64,000 nt of DNA from Spongilla lacustris (lineage: Eukaryota; Porifera; Demospongiae; Spongillida; Spongillidae): positions 8,958,976-9,022,975 of the forward strand of contig OX442419.1 in NCBI GenBank assembly GCA_949361645.1, in the 5' to 3' direction. The stretch's first letter is position 1; each line of letters starts with the position of its first letter. The position numbers and the translations under genes are program-made. This document shows positions 39,347 through 51,399 of this stretch, one piece after another. The notes under the pieces are model-generated. The model made no database searches. It worked only from the letters and a program-made list of their open reading frames with translations, and was not told the origin of the DNA.

Positions 39347-40420
39347 TATAGGTAGGTAAGATAACTATTGTATATTGACCGTTGTATTTCGTGCTTTGTA
39401 GCGTAAATAACTGCGTTATAGAGCCTTATACCCGATATACAGAAGAGAGTGCACATGCAGATAAGACAAAGGTTTTGATCCTTTATCGTTAACAGGCTGT
39501 TTCATCGATCATGCATGTGCATGCGCGATTTAATACATCAGTGTGTATTTGCAGGACGAAATCGTAAGTCATTGATCAATCTATACCCACATGCTGCAGA
39601 AGGTTTAAACAGTAAACGGTAAGTCGCTTACAGATGAATGCGCCTATCAATGGTAAGTGCAACCCCCCCCCCCCCCCCCCCCCCCAAAATCGGGGACATA
39701 TGGGCGATTTGACATTTAATCAAATGCCCCACGGTTGGGAGTCAATATTAGACCCTTATTCCCTTTAACGGCGTAAGGAATGCAATTTGCTAATTTTACG
39801 TCACGTCCGGAGTTCTTATTGCTGGTGATGTAATGTGTCATATGTAAAATGACTCGCAAGGTGGACAACAAGGGTGTATCCATAGATATTTGATATATGG
39901 ATTGGAAACCTCTCACGTGATCCATTAGGACTCGTACATCATTTATTTGCAATCCGCGTTTTGCTTTTTCGGTGCGAGGGCGTAAAGCTATCCGGCCTAG
40001 CTTTTTGAGCCTTTTCTAGCACTTAACGCGTACGTGTTTTACTGGTAAGAAGTGTTCGTTTAGGTTAGTTGTCAATCTGTATACAACCCTACTCATTGTT
40101 AGGGCAGGTTGAACGTTGATTATAGTTCCTAGACGGCTTGAAGGCTTTGTGCGACTGTATCGTGAGTATGGTAGGTCGTATAGGAACCATCTAAGCAGTT
40201 TCAGATACTTCACTACGAATGCTATGAGGTTGAATAACATATATGTATCTGTATAGCGTGTAGTTCCTAGCGTGTACGGTGTTAGCTGCTGTATAAGGCC
40301 CACTGTTTGTGCGACTGTAACACGTTTTCATATGCACGCCTGTAAGTTAAAAAGACTGAAAAGTGTAGTGCACACATCGTGGTGTATGGTGAAGTGTATC
40401 CTTTTGCTTGTCGTACTATG

Positions 40421-41203
40421 CAGTGGCGGATCCAGGAATTCGGCGAGGGGGGGGGGGGGTCCGACATGAACAATAGATGAGGGATTTGCGCGCGCAAAGT
40501 TTTTTTTGCATGTAATTCCATACAGAGATTGCTTGGAAACGGAGGCAGTCACTTGCTCTCAGTTAACTTCTTGTTCCCAGGCATATTTTTTAATGGGTGT
40601 GTCAGTTTCGTCAGATTTGTACGTGCGCTTAGTTATTACTTCGATACTTGAGCCACTTAAAATTTGCATCATACTCAGATAATTATAACCTACTTCAAGC
40701 AATGAACAGTATTCTATTTGGTCCCCTGTACATCAGCTGCATAAATCTTCAGTGGACCTATATAGCCTGCAGTTTGAAAACCACCTAGCTCTTGGCACGT
40801 ATATATAAATGTATAAATGCTGGTCAAGTTAGTCATAGAAAAAAAATCGCGGGAATCACATAGGCAATTTTACGCGTCACCAGAGATAGTATATCGTCTC
40901 TATGACTATGTCACTGTCGCGTGTACGAACGATGTCATTGAATGAAATTAAATCAGCCGCCTCCCCCCCCCCCCCCCTCCCCCAGGTTAAATTTCGTAAT
41001 TTACCTTCCGACGCCTATATGATATACGAAGAATGCAAAGCAAACGCTTTTAAACGACGCGTCGTCGAGGAACAATACACCGGCCGAAGCACGAAGCACC
41101 GTTATGCGCACGTTTATTAATAGTAATTATATTCATCATGGGTCCTGAGGGGGGGGGGGGGGGGGTCCGGACCCCCAGGACCCCCTCGCTGGATCCGCCC
41201 TTG
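40421..41203 (+). mobile_element. 783-bp nonautonomous hAT-like element, copy 1
   Basis: Ends CAGTGGCGGATCCAGGAATT and AGCGAGG-type CTCGCTGGATCCGCCCTTG, flanked by the 5-bp direct repeat CTATG (40416-40420, 41204-41208). G/C homopolymers lie near each end and one in the middle. No transposase; the open frame around 40902-41120 is not a known domain. Confidence 0.9.
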
Positions 41204-41489
41204 CTATGTATGAGCTGGTGTTTAAAAATTGGCGTAACATGTTATAATTGACTAATATACACAGCAAGGCTTTGTGGGACTGTACCGTGAGTACGGTAAG
41301 TCGCATAGGAACCACCTAAGCAGTTTCTGATACTTCCCTACGAAAGCTATTAGGTTGCCAACGTACATCTGTCATATGTCTGTAGCGTGCAGCTCGTAGC
41401 GTGTAGGGTGTTCGGTGCTATGTAATGCCCACTGTTGTTGTTGTGGGACTGTAACACGTTTTCATAGACTGATAAGCGGAGTTCACACG

Positions 41490-42277
41490 CAAGGGCGGAT
41501 CCAGCGAGGGGGGCATGGGGGGTCCGGGACCCCCCCCCCCCCCCCCCACCCCACCCCCCCCCCCCTCAGGACCCATGATGAATCATAATTACTATTAATA
41601 CCCCAGTCCACGTGCGCATAAAGGTGCTCGGTGTATTGTTCCTCGACGACGCGTCGTTGGAATCGTTGCTTTGCATTCTTCGTATATCATATAGGCGTCG
41701 GAAGGTAAATTACGAAATTAACCTGGGGGGGGGGGGGGGGGGGGGGGGGGGGCGGAGCCGGCTAATTTAACTTCATACAATGACATCGTTCGTACACACG
41801 ACAGTGACATAGAGCGATATACTATCTCTGGTGACGCGTAAAATTGCATGCGTCGCCTATGTGATTCCCGCGATTTTTCTATGACTCACTTGACCAGCAT
41901 TTATACGTGCCAAGAGCTATATAATTTATGCAGCTGATGTACAGGGGACGAAATAGAATACTGTTCATTGCTTGAAGTAGGTTATGTGAGTATGATGCAA
42001 ATTTTAAGTGGCTCAAGTATCGAAGTAACTAAACCTTACTTAGTCTAAGCGCACGTACAACTGTACAAGTTATATGACGAAAGTGACAGATTAAACACAC
42101 CCATAATCCACATAAGCTTGGGAAATAGAACAAGTTCAACTGAGTGCAAGTGATCCATGCAATCTCTCTATGGAATAATATGCACACAAAAAATTGCGCT
42201 CGCTTCGCGCGCGTCCCTCCCCTCATCTATTATTCATGTCGGACCCCCCCCTCGCCGAATTCCTGGATCCGCCACTG
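41490..42277 (-). mobile_element. 788-bp nonautonomous hAT-like element, copy 2 (inverted)
   Basis: Reverse complement of copy 1 over its whole length, starting CAAGGGCGGATCCAGCGAGG and ending GGATCCGCCACTG, flanked by the 5-bp direct repeat ACACG (41485-41489, 42278-42282). Confidence 0.9.
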
Positions 42278-43022
42278 ACACGTCGTGGTGTATGGGGATG
42301 TGCGTACTATGAGCTTGTATTTTAAAAAAATCGTAACAGACTTATACACAGCTAGCCATAAAACCCCAACTAAGGACCACTTCCGGCAAAACTCGGACTG
42401 CTCGTAACTAATGACATTCATTGCTGGGTTTCCAATCCATGTATCAAATATCTATGGTGTATCTATGTACTGTAAGAAGTAGGAGGGAAACGTTGCGTAT
42501 AAGCGCACGAATTCTAAGGTTTAGCGTTCGAAACACCAGACTTTTACAAGTACGAGCTTGTTTATACATAGTACAAATTGCGATAAACATTGCGTCATAT
42601 AGGTCTGGGAACGAGACCAGCAATGCTGATATCGACACAGTACAAAAATGTCTTGGCAGCACTGACCTATCTATTAGGCTTTGCTTTCGGCTAGCCGATT
42701 GCATTTTTATCCCGTGGCAAATTAGCCACCTTAGGAGCGCTGCCGTACTACGGATCTCTAGTGGCTCCTCGAGAAACGCACCTGGGGATGTCTGCCTCTG
42801 TGAGTACTGTTGTGACAGAGGCTTGGTCGGTCGAAAATTATCAACAACCTGGTACAGTGTTAGTACTCGCGCACAGGATGAACTCCGGAAGTGACGCAAT
42901 TAAGAGTAATTGCATTCCTTACGCCGTTAAAGGGAAGGGTCTATTCGCAGCGCTGTTGACCACACCCAATGTCAAATCCCCCGTACGCGTGCTGGTAGCA
43001 ACAATGGTCAAATCCCCCGGAT

Positions 43023-43061
<39 letters not shown>

Positions 43062-43120
43062 GCACTTACCATTGATAGGTGCATAAAGTTAAACAACCTG
43101 CCCCATGCAGCAGCATGCAC

Positions 43121-44138
43121 AATCCGCTCTGAGCAAATTAAAGAGGACGGACAAAACAGCAAATCAACATGGTATGGTATAAGATTTAGTTGTAGGCAGC
43201 TACGTTAATATCTTTTCTCTCATCTAGCATCTCTGGCCGGGGAGCATATATGAACAACACAATAGGCGAAGGCAAACATGCAGGAAGCGAGAGCCACGCG
43301 GGCACAAAGAGGAGCACGGAAAGAAAAAAAAAAAGGGGGGGGGGGGGGGGGGGGGGGAAAGAAGACACATTTGCCAATGCTCAGCCACTTCGACTGAGCT
43401 GGAAAAGACCGAGAACTTACATCTGTTATACCTGATTTCATCTGTACTGCATTCATTTTGATATCACACAAAATAACCTACAATACTAATAATGGTTATG
43501 GGGCAATATGTGGTGATAAACGGAAGGCATGCATTAAAAACAGTGCTCAAGCATTAAGGAGTTATACTGGTTGATTATAGGCTGTATAAAAAAATAAAAA
43601 AATACTTGTTATACACCCGTTATATGCGCGATTACTCATGTTATCCTCGCGTCATACGCGGTTGTATACATGTGCTATCCTGTCAGTCTCTTTCCACATG
43701 TTATCCACCGGTGTAAGCTGCATGTTAAGATTCACGTAAAACGCGGCAATATACACGCATTATACATGTACACAGCTTGAAAACGTCTTTTTGGCACTGT
43801 GACTGTGGCTATGATTTTGCGGCAAGATTTTTTTTCGTCCTTCTGTATATCGGTTTCTACAATCCGTAATGAATTTATGACATGAATTTTGCCGTTCGCT
43901 ATATAGGGCTACATCATAGAAAGCGGGGGGGGAAGGAGTTTTAACTGGTTTTTGATAAAATCCCAACATCGTTTCTGGGTTTAGCTATACCTATAATTAT
44001 ACTAGCAACTGACTTTTATATCGCATGTTGAGTTGAGAGCTTCCACAGTATTAAAAAAGTTACAAGTCATGCATGCGTAAAAACTTTAACATATACATGT
44101 ACGCTCGTGCGGGGGTACATGTATATGGTTACACTTAC
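43121..44138. other. intergenic or intronic stretch, no gene recognised
   Basis: Contains a poly-G tract at 43336-43357 and scattered short repeats. Nothing coding was supported. Confidence 0.4.
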
Positions 44139-44196
44139 TTTCACTATCGACAGCAACCAAGGTACAGAACACTGCAAGCCAATGTAGTGCCAACAT
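44139..44196 (-). CDS. signal-peptide exon, probably exon 1 of the two-SRCR gene
   Basis: ATG at 44196 (minus strand) encodes MLALHWLAVFCTLVAVDSE and ends phase 1 at a strong GTAAGTG donor (44132-44138). This is a textbook secretion leader. The leftover base A joins the first SRCR exon at 35556 as A|GT, giving Ser-Asn-Cys-Thr in frame. The implied intron is 8.6 kb and filled with transposons, so the link is inference. Confidence 0.6.
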
Positions 44197-45808
44197 AACT
44201 CCCTTAGCAGCGTAACGGCGGAAAAAAATCAAAATGAATTCTATTGTGTAAGTACCGATATGATGGAGAATCCAAATTGAATCTATATATGTCTGAACTG
44301 AACTATGCAGTTTGTAATAACTACACATTTTTGTATAGATGCACAAGCTAAACACAAAATCTACTTACACATGCTGGAAAGGTCATGCATGATTCATGAC
44401 TACTTTTGATGCACTTTTATAATATAATTTCTCTTTTCAGTTTTCGCCATCCCTATTTGCATGCAGTAAAGCATATAAATAATAATTATATATATTATAT
44501 ATATTATTATTATCAGGACCCACTGTAGTGGGTCCTATGTAGGATTGGCTCCGTGGGCGTGGTTTTCGATCGAGCGTTTTAAAACAGTAAAGAAAGCGTT
44601 GCCAATACTCGCCTGCTCGCATATAATCCATCACAAACATGACAGATATGCACATATAACGTGAGCTTCGCTAATCAGTGCCGTTTACTTGGAGTGACAA
44701 GTCGGTTCCAAAATTCCGCCATTTAATTTTTGTTCTCCTCCGTCTTCCGTTCACCACGTATAACTCGCGACAGGAACGTCGTAAGAAGACGAGATTAGCT
44801 TCAAAAAGTAGCATTTTATTTCCAAACGTGCCCTTTCATACAAATAAGACCTCAGATAATACATCAGCTAGCAAGCCGCGAGCAACTGAACGACGAAGGG
44901 CAATTACATTTGCATAGCATGCTCTGCTACTAATAATTTCACTCTGAGACATGACAGGTTAGCAGATTTATCAGCATGTACATGTATGTATACAAAAAGG
45001 TGTAGTAATTACTGGATTGCATAGCTAATGCCTATGGCTATAATAGTACAGTGTGAATTTTATTTTATCCCCTCCTCCCCAACCTTGCTGCACCCCCAAT
45101 AAAGAAAAGAGGACTAGCACTGTCAGTGTTGAAGTTTGAACAAAGCTTGTGCCTCATTATGGCCCAAGGAGAGGCCTAGACCTTGAGATTCTACTACTCT
45201 TAACATTGGCATATCGTACTGAGACTACAGCAGTGTTTATAGATAACAACTGAACAAAATTTGTTAATTCTTCTTACCTGTATTGCATTTATGATGGCAA
45301 AGCATGCATGTGTGTTTTGTTTATAATTGTGGCGCAATGTTTAGCAAATTTCTGAATTCAACACCATATGTTTAGCAAAAGTGCTCCATGTATATTTGTG
45401 TCTCATTTTACAAGTAAGGACATATGCATACATAGATCTATGTGCGCATGTACACAGGTGCACACATGTATGCAGACACAGGTCAGCTGTAGTAAATAAA
45501 TTCTGCACTAGACCTTGGTCTCCCTTGTGTATAAAATTAATACTGGTACATGTATATCAACAAAAATATGTAAGTATTGCAATTGAAAAGCACCAGCTGA
45601 GTCTAATGTAAAGATGATTGTTTCTGAGGCCAAATGACAAGTGCATTTACCTAACACAATTATTTGAAAAACAGTATTGGGGGTGAGTTGGGCCTGTAGT
45701 GCTGCCTTAGGGTATGCTTAATAATATACAGCAAATACAATTACTCAGTACACAGAAACTTCTTAACCTCACTAATCCTGGTAGTCACGTGATCACACAT
45801 TACGTCAG
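44197..45808. other. intergenic stretch
   Basis: No gene recognised. A 22-bp hairpin (AGGACCCACT-GT-AGTGGGTCCT, 44515-44536) follows an AT-only tract. The LTR of the downstream gypsy element was not identifiable. Confidence 0.4.
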
Positions 45809-48800
45809 TCAATTAACATCACTACATCTCCATTTCTTGAGATTGCCCTTTAATTCTGGCCATGAGCTTGGGAGTCTATCTGGAGGCTTTGACAATCTTC
45901 CACCTTTTGTGCGATATGTGCCTTCTGGAAGTGGTTCAGGAGCAGCTGTTTCACTTTGTGGGAACTTTTCAGGTATTACTACATTTTCACGTAGTACTTC
46001 AGCTTCTGTTTCCCCTTCAGGCAGTATTTCAGGTAGTTCTGGCTGTGCCTGAGGAAGTTCGATCTCTGTAGACTGTACTTTTGTCCTAGTCAAGTCCATT
46101 GGAACCAGATGTTTACGATTCTGCCTGAGATCTCCATTGTCAGTATGTACAATATGTGACCGCGGAGCCACTTCAGCTTGAACAGTACCACTTGCTGAAA
46201 CATCAGGTAGCCAACCCTCTTCTCCTTTCTGCAATGGCCTTGATGATTTTGCTTTGTGATGCTGATCAAAATTCTGCTCCATCTTTCTACGCCTTTTCTC
46301 CTCCTTCTGCATCAAGGACTCAAATGGTAGAGCTTTTGGTATCAACAGACTGGCAATATTATCATGTTGACTGTAATTTTCAGCCCATCAATAGTTCAGC
46401 TGGGCTGTACCCATTCTCCTGTGGTGTTGTTTGGTAAGCTAGAAGACACAGATATGGATGACTGCATTTATCTAGCATTGCTTTTATGGTCTTCACTGCT
46501 CTTTCTGCTTCTCCATTTGCTTGCGGGTACCATGGGCTACTTGCTATATGGTTGAACTTGTATTCTCGAGAAAACTTTGCAAACAAAGAGGATGAGTACT
46601 GAGGACCATTGTCTGATATGAAGACCTCTGGAATGCCATGATGGGCAAAAATTGACTTCAAATGAGTCACTACATCTGCATCTGTTGAGGTGGTGGAAGA
46701 GAGTTTAGCTATTTCAATGAATCGAGATTTTCGAGAGTAGTAGCAAAGCCATGTTTCCATGTGTGGAATGAACTGTCTTACCATGATGGACTATTGCTAT
46801 GAGCTAGTCGGCTGGTAATACCATCATCGCTGCAGGGAGACATTTTGATCAGGATACACTCTTGTCATCAGGGTCTAACTAAATGTAGGGAGAGGGTGAG
46901 ACAATGTGTTTGGTGGCCAGGTATGTCTAAAGATCTGGAGAAAGTAATCATGCAGTGTTGAGTATGCTGCATGCCAACATCGACAGCAGCACACTGAACC
47001 ATTGATGCCAACCCCATTACCAGATTACCCTTGGCAGAAAGTGGCTTCAGACATATTTGAGTGGCATAAGAATGTATATTTTCTTGTTGTTGAGACTACT
47101 GCAGGTACAGTGTGCTTCTCAGGCCACCCTGCTGTCACAGAATTTAGTTACTAATGTGCATGCTTCATCCTCCTGACGGGTACGGATCTCCTCCAATCTC
47201 ATTGGGGTGGCTGGAAGGGTACTAACAGTATGGCAGGCAAAGGCAGCTGTCTCTTCTTCAAATACAACGTCTGATAGGTCTTGGCCTTGGTGGACCGGTG
47301 CTCGAGAAAGTGTGTCTGCAATGGAAAGGTCTTTACCTGGAACATCGGACATTAAACCGCATGACGAAGACGAAATATTTGGATTCGAGTTGGGTTCTTT
47401 GAAGTGAGCAATGGTACAAGTGGTTTGTGGTCCATGTGACTGCTAACGCTTCCTTTTCTATTTGTGCATAGCGCTGTTCAGTTTCTGATAATGCTCGAGA
47501 GATATAGGAAACTGGTTTTAATTCTCCTTAAGTTTTTTTTTGTAGCAATGCATCTGCCGAAACGCGGGTTTCATACGCTGCATTTTACATTGCCAATTAC
47601 TTGTGTAGAACTTAGCTTTGCCTTGATTTTATCAAATGACTCTTGCTGAGCTGAACCCATGCTCACTGGTTCTTTGAACTCATCAGTGAGGTGAGGGGAC
47701 TCAGGGGAGAATTTACTGAGTTGATTCACCATTCCCAGAAACCTGCATTCGGATTTCAGTAACATTTGTTGGAGCTGTCAAGCATGTCTCTTATTGCTCT
47801 TACTTTGTCAGGATCTGAAGCAATGCCATGCATGCATTCTCATCAATGATTTGTCCCAGAAACTTGATCTGATTTTTTTTTTCTCAAACAAACAGTTTTC
47901 TTCATTGAGTGTCACTCCTGCTGACTGTATCCTGCCCAATACTGATATCAAATTCTGGTCATGCTCTTGCTCCGTTTTGCCATGGACCAAAATATCATCC
48001 ATAAGGCAGACTACTTACTCCATCAAGTCCTTGCAGGATCTCTGACATGCGACACTGGAAATGTTCGGGTGCAGGTGCTATGCCAAACGGCATATGATTA
48101 AAACAATATCTGCCAAGGGTGTGATGAACGTTGTCAACAGGGTAGACTGTCTGCAAAGAGGGATTTGCCAGAATCCTGAATTTTGCGTCCAGTTTTGAAA
48201 AATTTGCTTCATTTAACACAGATGGCATTATGTGCCGTTCTCTCATGACATTCTCATTTAACTTCGTTAAATCAGCATGCACATACATGCATGTGTCCTT
48301 ACAGAACCATTCGGCTTTGGAGCAATCATGCATGCACCATTCCTGAGCACCACTCTGCAGGTTCATTTACTGGAGAAATGACTCACCATTCTTATTTAAC
48401 TTTTGGAAGCAAAGGCAGTGCAACTCTTCTAGGAGTCATTAATGAAAATGGTTCTGGATTATTGTTCACATTTATCTTGAATTCTCCTTTCATTCGTCCT
48501 AGTCCCTGGAATACCTTTGGAAATAGATCTACAACTCTGTGGTTTTTGAAGTGACATGCAATCCTCGTGACTAGGTTCAATGCTGCAATTGCAGGGCATC
48601 TCACAAGAGGTTGTCTGAGTCCCAGAGTAACGTACATGCGTTTCCTGCCTTACTTCTATATCTCCCTTTTTCATGCAGGTTGCCTGTAAACTGTCCTTTC
48701 ACTTTTAGCTTCTGTTGACTCGGTCCATAAAGTGTTCTGGTAGGTGAGTGAAGTGGTCCATCCTTTACTGGGTTGTATGATGATGCATGCAGGAATAACA

Positions 48801-49560
48801 GTAACCTCTGCTCCAGTGTCTATCTTGAATATCATATGTCTTCCATTCAACCCCAGTGTTGTTGTCACATTGCTGCAAGCATTCTCGTGAATTGCCGGCT
48901 TGCCGCTACTGTCTTGTCCTTTGCTCTGCACACTGATTGAAAATGACACTCTGGCCCACAACTATGACAGGATGCTGTCCTGGCAGGGCATGTGTTTTCC
49001 TTGGATACACATGTAGCCACATTTAGTACACATTGTTTTGTGTTTCCATGTGGCTTCCTTGTTTTTTATTTTATTTTATTTTTTTACAACAGCAACTATT
49101 CTTTCATCATGTCCTGGCTTTGCATTACTGTTTGTTGACCTTTCACCGCCTCATTGTGTCTAACTGCATTGATAGCTTTGTCCAATGTCAAATCAGGGTC
49201 TAGCTGATGTTTTTCTGATAGCTGCCCGGAGAGTTTCGAATTCCCGCCACGATTCGGGCTCATCATGCAATGACCCATACGAACAGTGCATGCTCTGCTA
49301 AGCAATAGAGGGATGTAATGAAGGAGTCACGTGTCTCGTCAGGCCCTTGAACACGACGATTAAACTTCGCATGCTCGAAAATGACATTTCTGCGCTTCAC
49401 AAAATGCTTCTCTAACTTCTCCTTCACCACATCATACTTGCCTCGCTGAGTTTCTGTCAAGCTAAACTAGCGTAATATGTCTTTCGCTTGGCCCCTATCG
49501 AGTAAATGAGTGTATCTATCTGGCTCGTATCCGCGTTCGCTATCAACCCCTATGCTTCCC
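45809..49560 (-). pseudogene. Ty3/gypsy LTR-retrotransposon internal region, broken
   Basis: On the minus strand, in order: gag remnant (about 49560-49096, with LTETQRGKYDVVKEKLEKHF); zinc-knuckle-like cysteines (about 49010-48910); aspartic protease (FKIDTGAEVTVIP, about 48826); RT (VHADLTKLNENVMRERHIMP; FNHMPFGIAPAPEHFQ); the RT active-site block, reading LMDDILVHG where YMDD is usual (about 48005); the connection region (47571-47765); VPGKDLSIADTLSRAP (47119-47352); the integrase core with ISDNGPQYSS and YPQANGEAERAVK (46380-46784); and the integrase C-terminal region (45809-46345). There are several frameshifts and stops, the active-site Tyr is changed, and the integrase zinc-binding part is inverted. 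No LTRs were seen, so the copy is truncated and inactive. Confidence 0.92.
46795..47105 (+). pseudogene. inverted integrase zinc-binding segment within the gypsy copy
   Basis: Reads on the plus strand, opposite to the rest of the element: HQGLTKCRERVRQCVWWPGM, then after frame changes TEPLMPTPLPDYPWQKVASD. This is the integrase HHCC region and the start of its core, which should lie on the minus strand between 47119 and 46784. Confidence 0.85.
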
Positions 49561-49565
49561 TAAAG

Positions 49566-49920
49566 CACGGGCGGATCCAGGATTTTGGGAAAGTGAAGGT
49601 GATCTGATAAATATATTCTCCCCTGGGGGAGGGTACGGGAGGGGGCATGCCCCCCTCCCGTAGCATTTGGCTGTACGATACAAGTACAGGCAAAAGGTAT
49701 GGTACATTAGCCGGCCGTTTAGCGTATGTTATCCTTTAGAGAAAGTACCAAAAACCGAGGCCCATACATTTCCGTGGAGGCAAATAAAGCAATTAACGCC
49801 CACGCGTCATGTGACCATATGAAAATGGTTACTAAACGAGTTCAGTACATGTGCTATCAACGGCGATGCACACAGTGATATCCACATATACATCACGCGA
49901 TATCCGGATTACTAGAGCCA
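49566..49920. mobile_element. hAT-like element end
   Basis: Starts CACGGGCGGATCCAGGATTT at the point where the gag remnant is lost. A GGGAGGGGGCATGCCCCCTC-type block nearby matches the interior of the element at 9712-10762. No right end was recognised, so it is truncated or interrupted by the next element. Confidence 0.55.
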
Positions 49921-51015
49921 GTGTCATAGCGGATTTTGTCCCCCCCAATTATTGTCCCCCCGGACAGAATCCGCTAGCGGATTCTGTCCGGGGGGACACA
50001 TTCTGCTAGCGGATTTTGTCCCTCCTCCGCAGAATGTCCCCCCCCCCCCCCCCCCCCCCCCCCCTCCACCTTTGTGTTTTATTAGCGCAGCTTCGTGTGC
50101 ATGGCCCGTCTGACCAATATATATCCCAGGCTCTGCATGCCTAATTTGGTCCTAAAGTCATTTTGGTCTAGCTGTCACGGGCCGACTCACGGCCAATATG
50201 TCCTACAGCCGACAGAAATAGGCTTTGACGGTCTTGTAGAACCATTTGAAGCTAGGCCGGTAAACGGAAATTGCACAATTAAGTGACCTGTTTTTTTTTT
50301 TGTTTTTTTTTTGTTTTTTTTTTTTTTCCCCACTACCATTGATCTCCACTATAATAATACATGTCCTATATATAACTTATAGACAAGTCAAGTGGCTGTC
50401 GTGCCCAGCCGTCTTCATGACCATATATACTGAAAGCCAGCAGCTGCAAAACGCACCACGTAAATACAACTTAGAAGGGCAGAGGGCCAAGAAGTCTGGC
50501 GGGGAGATCGATTGATAGGACTGCGGGACTGGGTGGGGGAAGTATTAGTTTTATACATTCTACCTGTATAGTGGAGATTCTACTAACGTAGGTCCCGATA
50601 CGTACCTTTCGGGCCCGATACGAAAAACTTTAAAGAGGGCCCGATGCAAAAAGCGGGCGGGGCTGTAAGCTTATGGGACGTGATACGTATACCAAGGATG
50701 GGGGGGGGGGGGTCCTTACAATCTCACTCCCTGGCAAGCACTGGCTATACGTATTAGCAAAGGTGGAGCATCGATCACCCACTGTTGACACCTACAATGT
50801 ACAACAAAGGCTATACCCTATTACGTATTTGGAGTATCGATCACCTACTGAGTGAAGGGGGAAGTGGGGGGGGGGGGGGGGGGGGGACGATTTCTGCGGT
50901 AGGGGAACAATATCTGCTAGCGGATTATGTCCGTGGGGGACAATTTCCGCTAGCAGATTATGTCCGGGGGGGACAAAATCTGCGGGGGGGACAGAATCTG
51001 CTCCGACACCAGCAT
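49921..51015. mobile_element. element with inverted terminal arrays of GCGGATTNTGTCC repeats
   Basis: Left array 49921-50063 and right array about 50870-51015 are inverted relative to each other. Each contains several alternating-orientation copies of a GCTAGCGGATTCTGTCCGGG-type unit. The left array includes a perfect 46-bp palindrome (49953-49998) centred on GCTAGC. Ends read AGTGTCATAGCGGATT and AATCTGCTCCGACACC. The interior has poly-C, poly-T and poly-G tracts and no recognisable ORF. Confidence 0.7.
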
Positions 51016-51399
51016 GGATAGCGACGAGAAAGCTCTTCATTCTTCACAATGCTATGGTTCCTACTGCTCAGCAATTAAATTCGTGACGCAAAGCTTTTGT
51101 GAATTTGTGACCGAAGCGTGCACGTGCATGGCCATGCACCAGCTATACGTGTCGGTCTATAAACGACTCATGTATGTTTTACAGTGCGTAACGTGATACT
51201 TCATCTTAAACAAATTCTCTTGATTTTCATAACCGGGTGGTTTGATATATTTAATTACATGTAGTATATATGTAGGCTCACCCAGCCATGCAGGTACAGT
51301 GGGCTGCCACCTACCACCTCCTACACCCTTCTCATCTCACTACCTCCCATCTCGCTTATCCACACTCATTAGCTTTCCTCCCTCATTCCTCTACTTCGT

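Larger units (their letters stand above)
39585..43120. mobile_element. nested composite repeat locus with outer inverted arms
   Basis: The outer left arm (about 39585-39930) and outer right arm (about 42421-43120) are inverted copies. They share CCTATCAATGGTAAGTGC next to a C/G homopolymer, CCTTTAACGGCGTAAGGAATGC and ATAGATATTTGATA-ATGGATTGG. Between them lies a tandem pair of ~300-bp units, each carrying an insertion of the same element (40421-41203, 41490-42277). Confidence 0.75.

Noticed and set aside
42421..42899. Overlapping ~150-codon frames on both strands
   Set aside because: They lie in the outer arm of the composite inverted repeat and show no domain; openness on both strands suggests chance.
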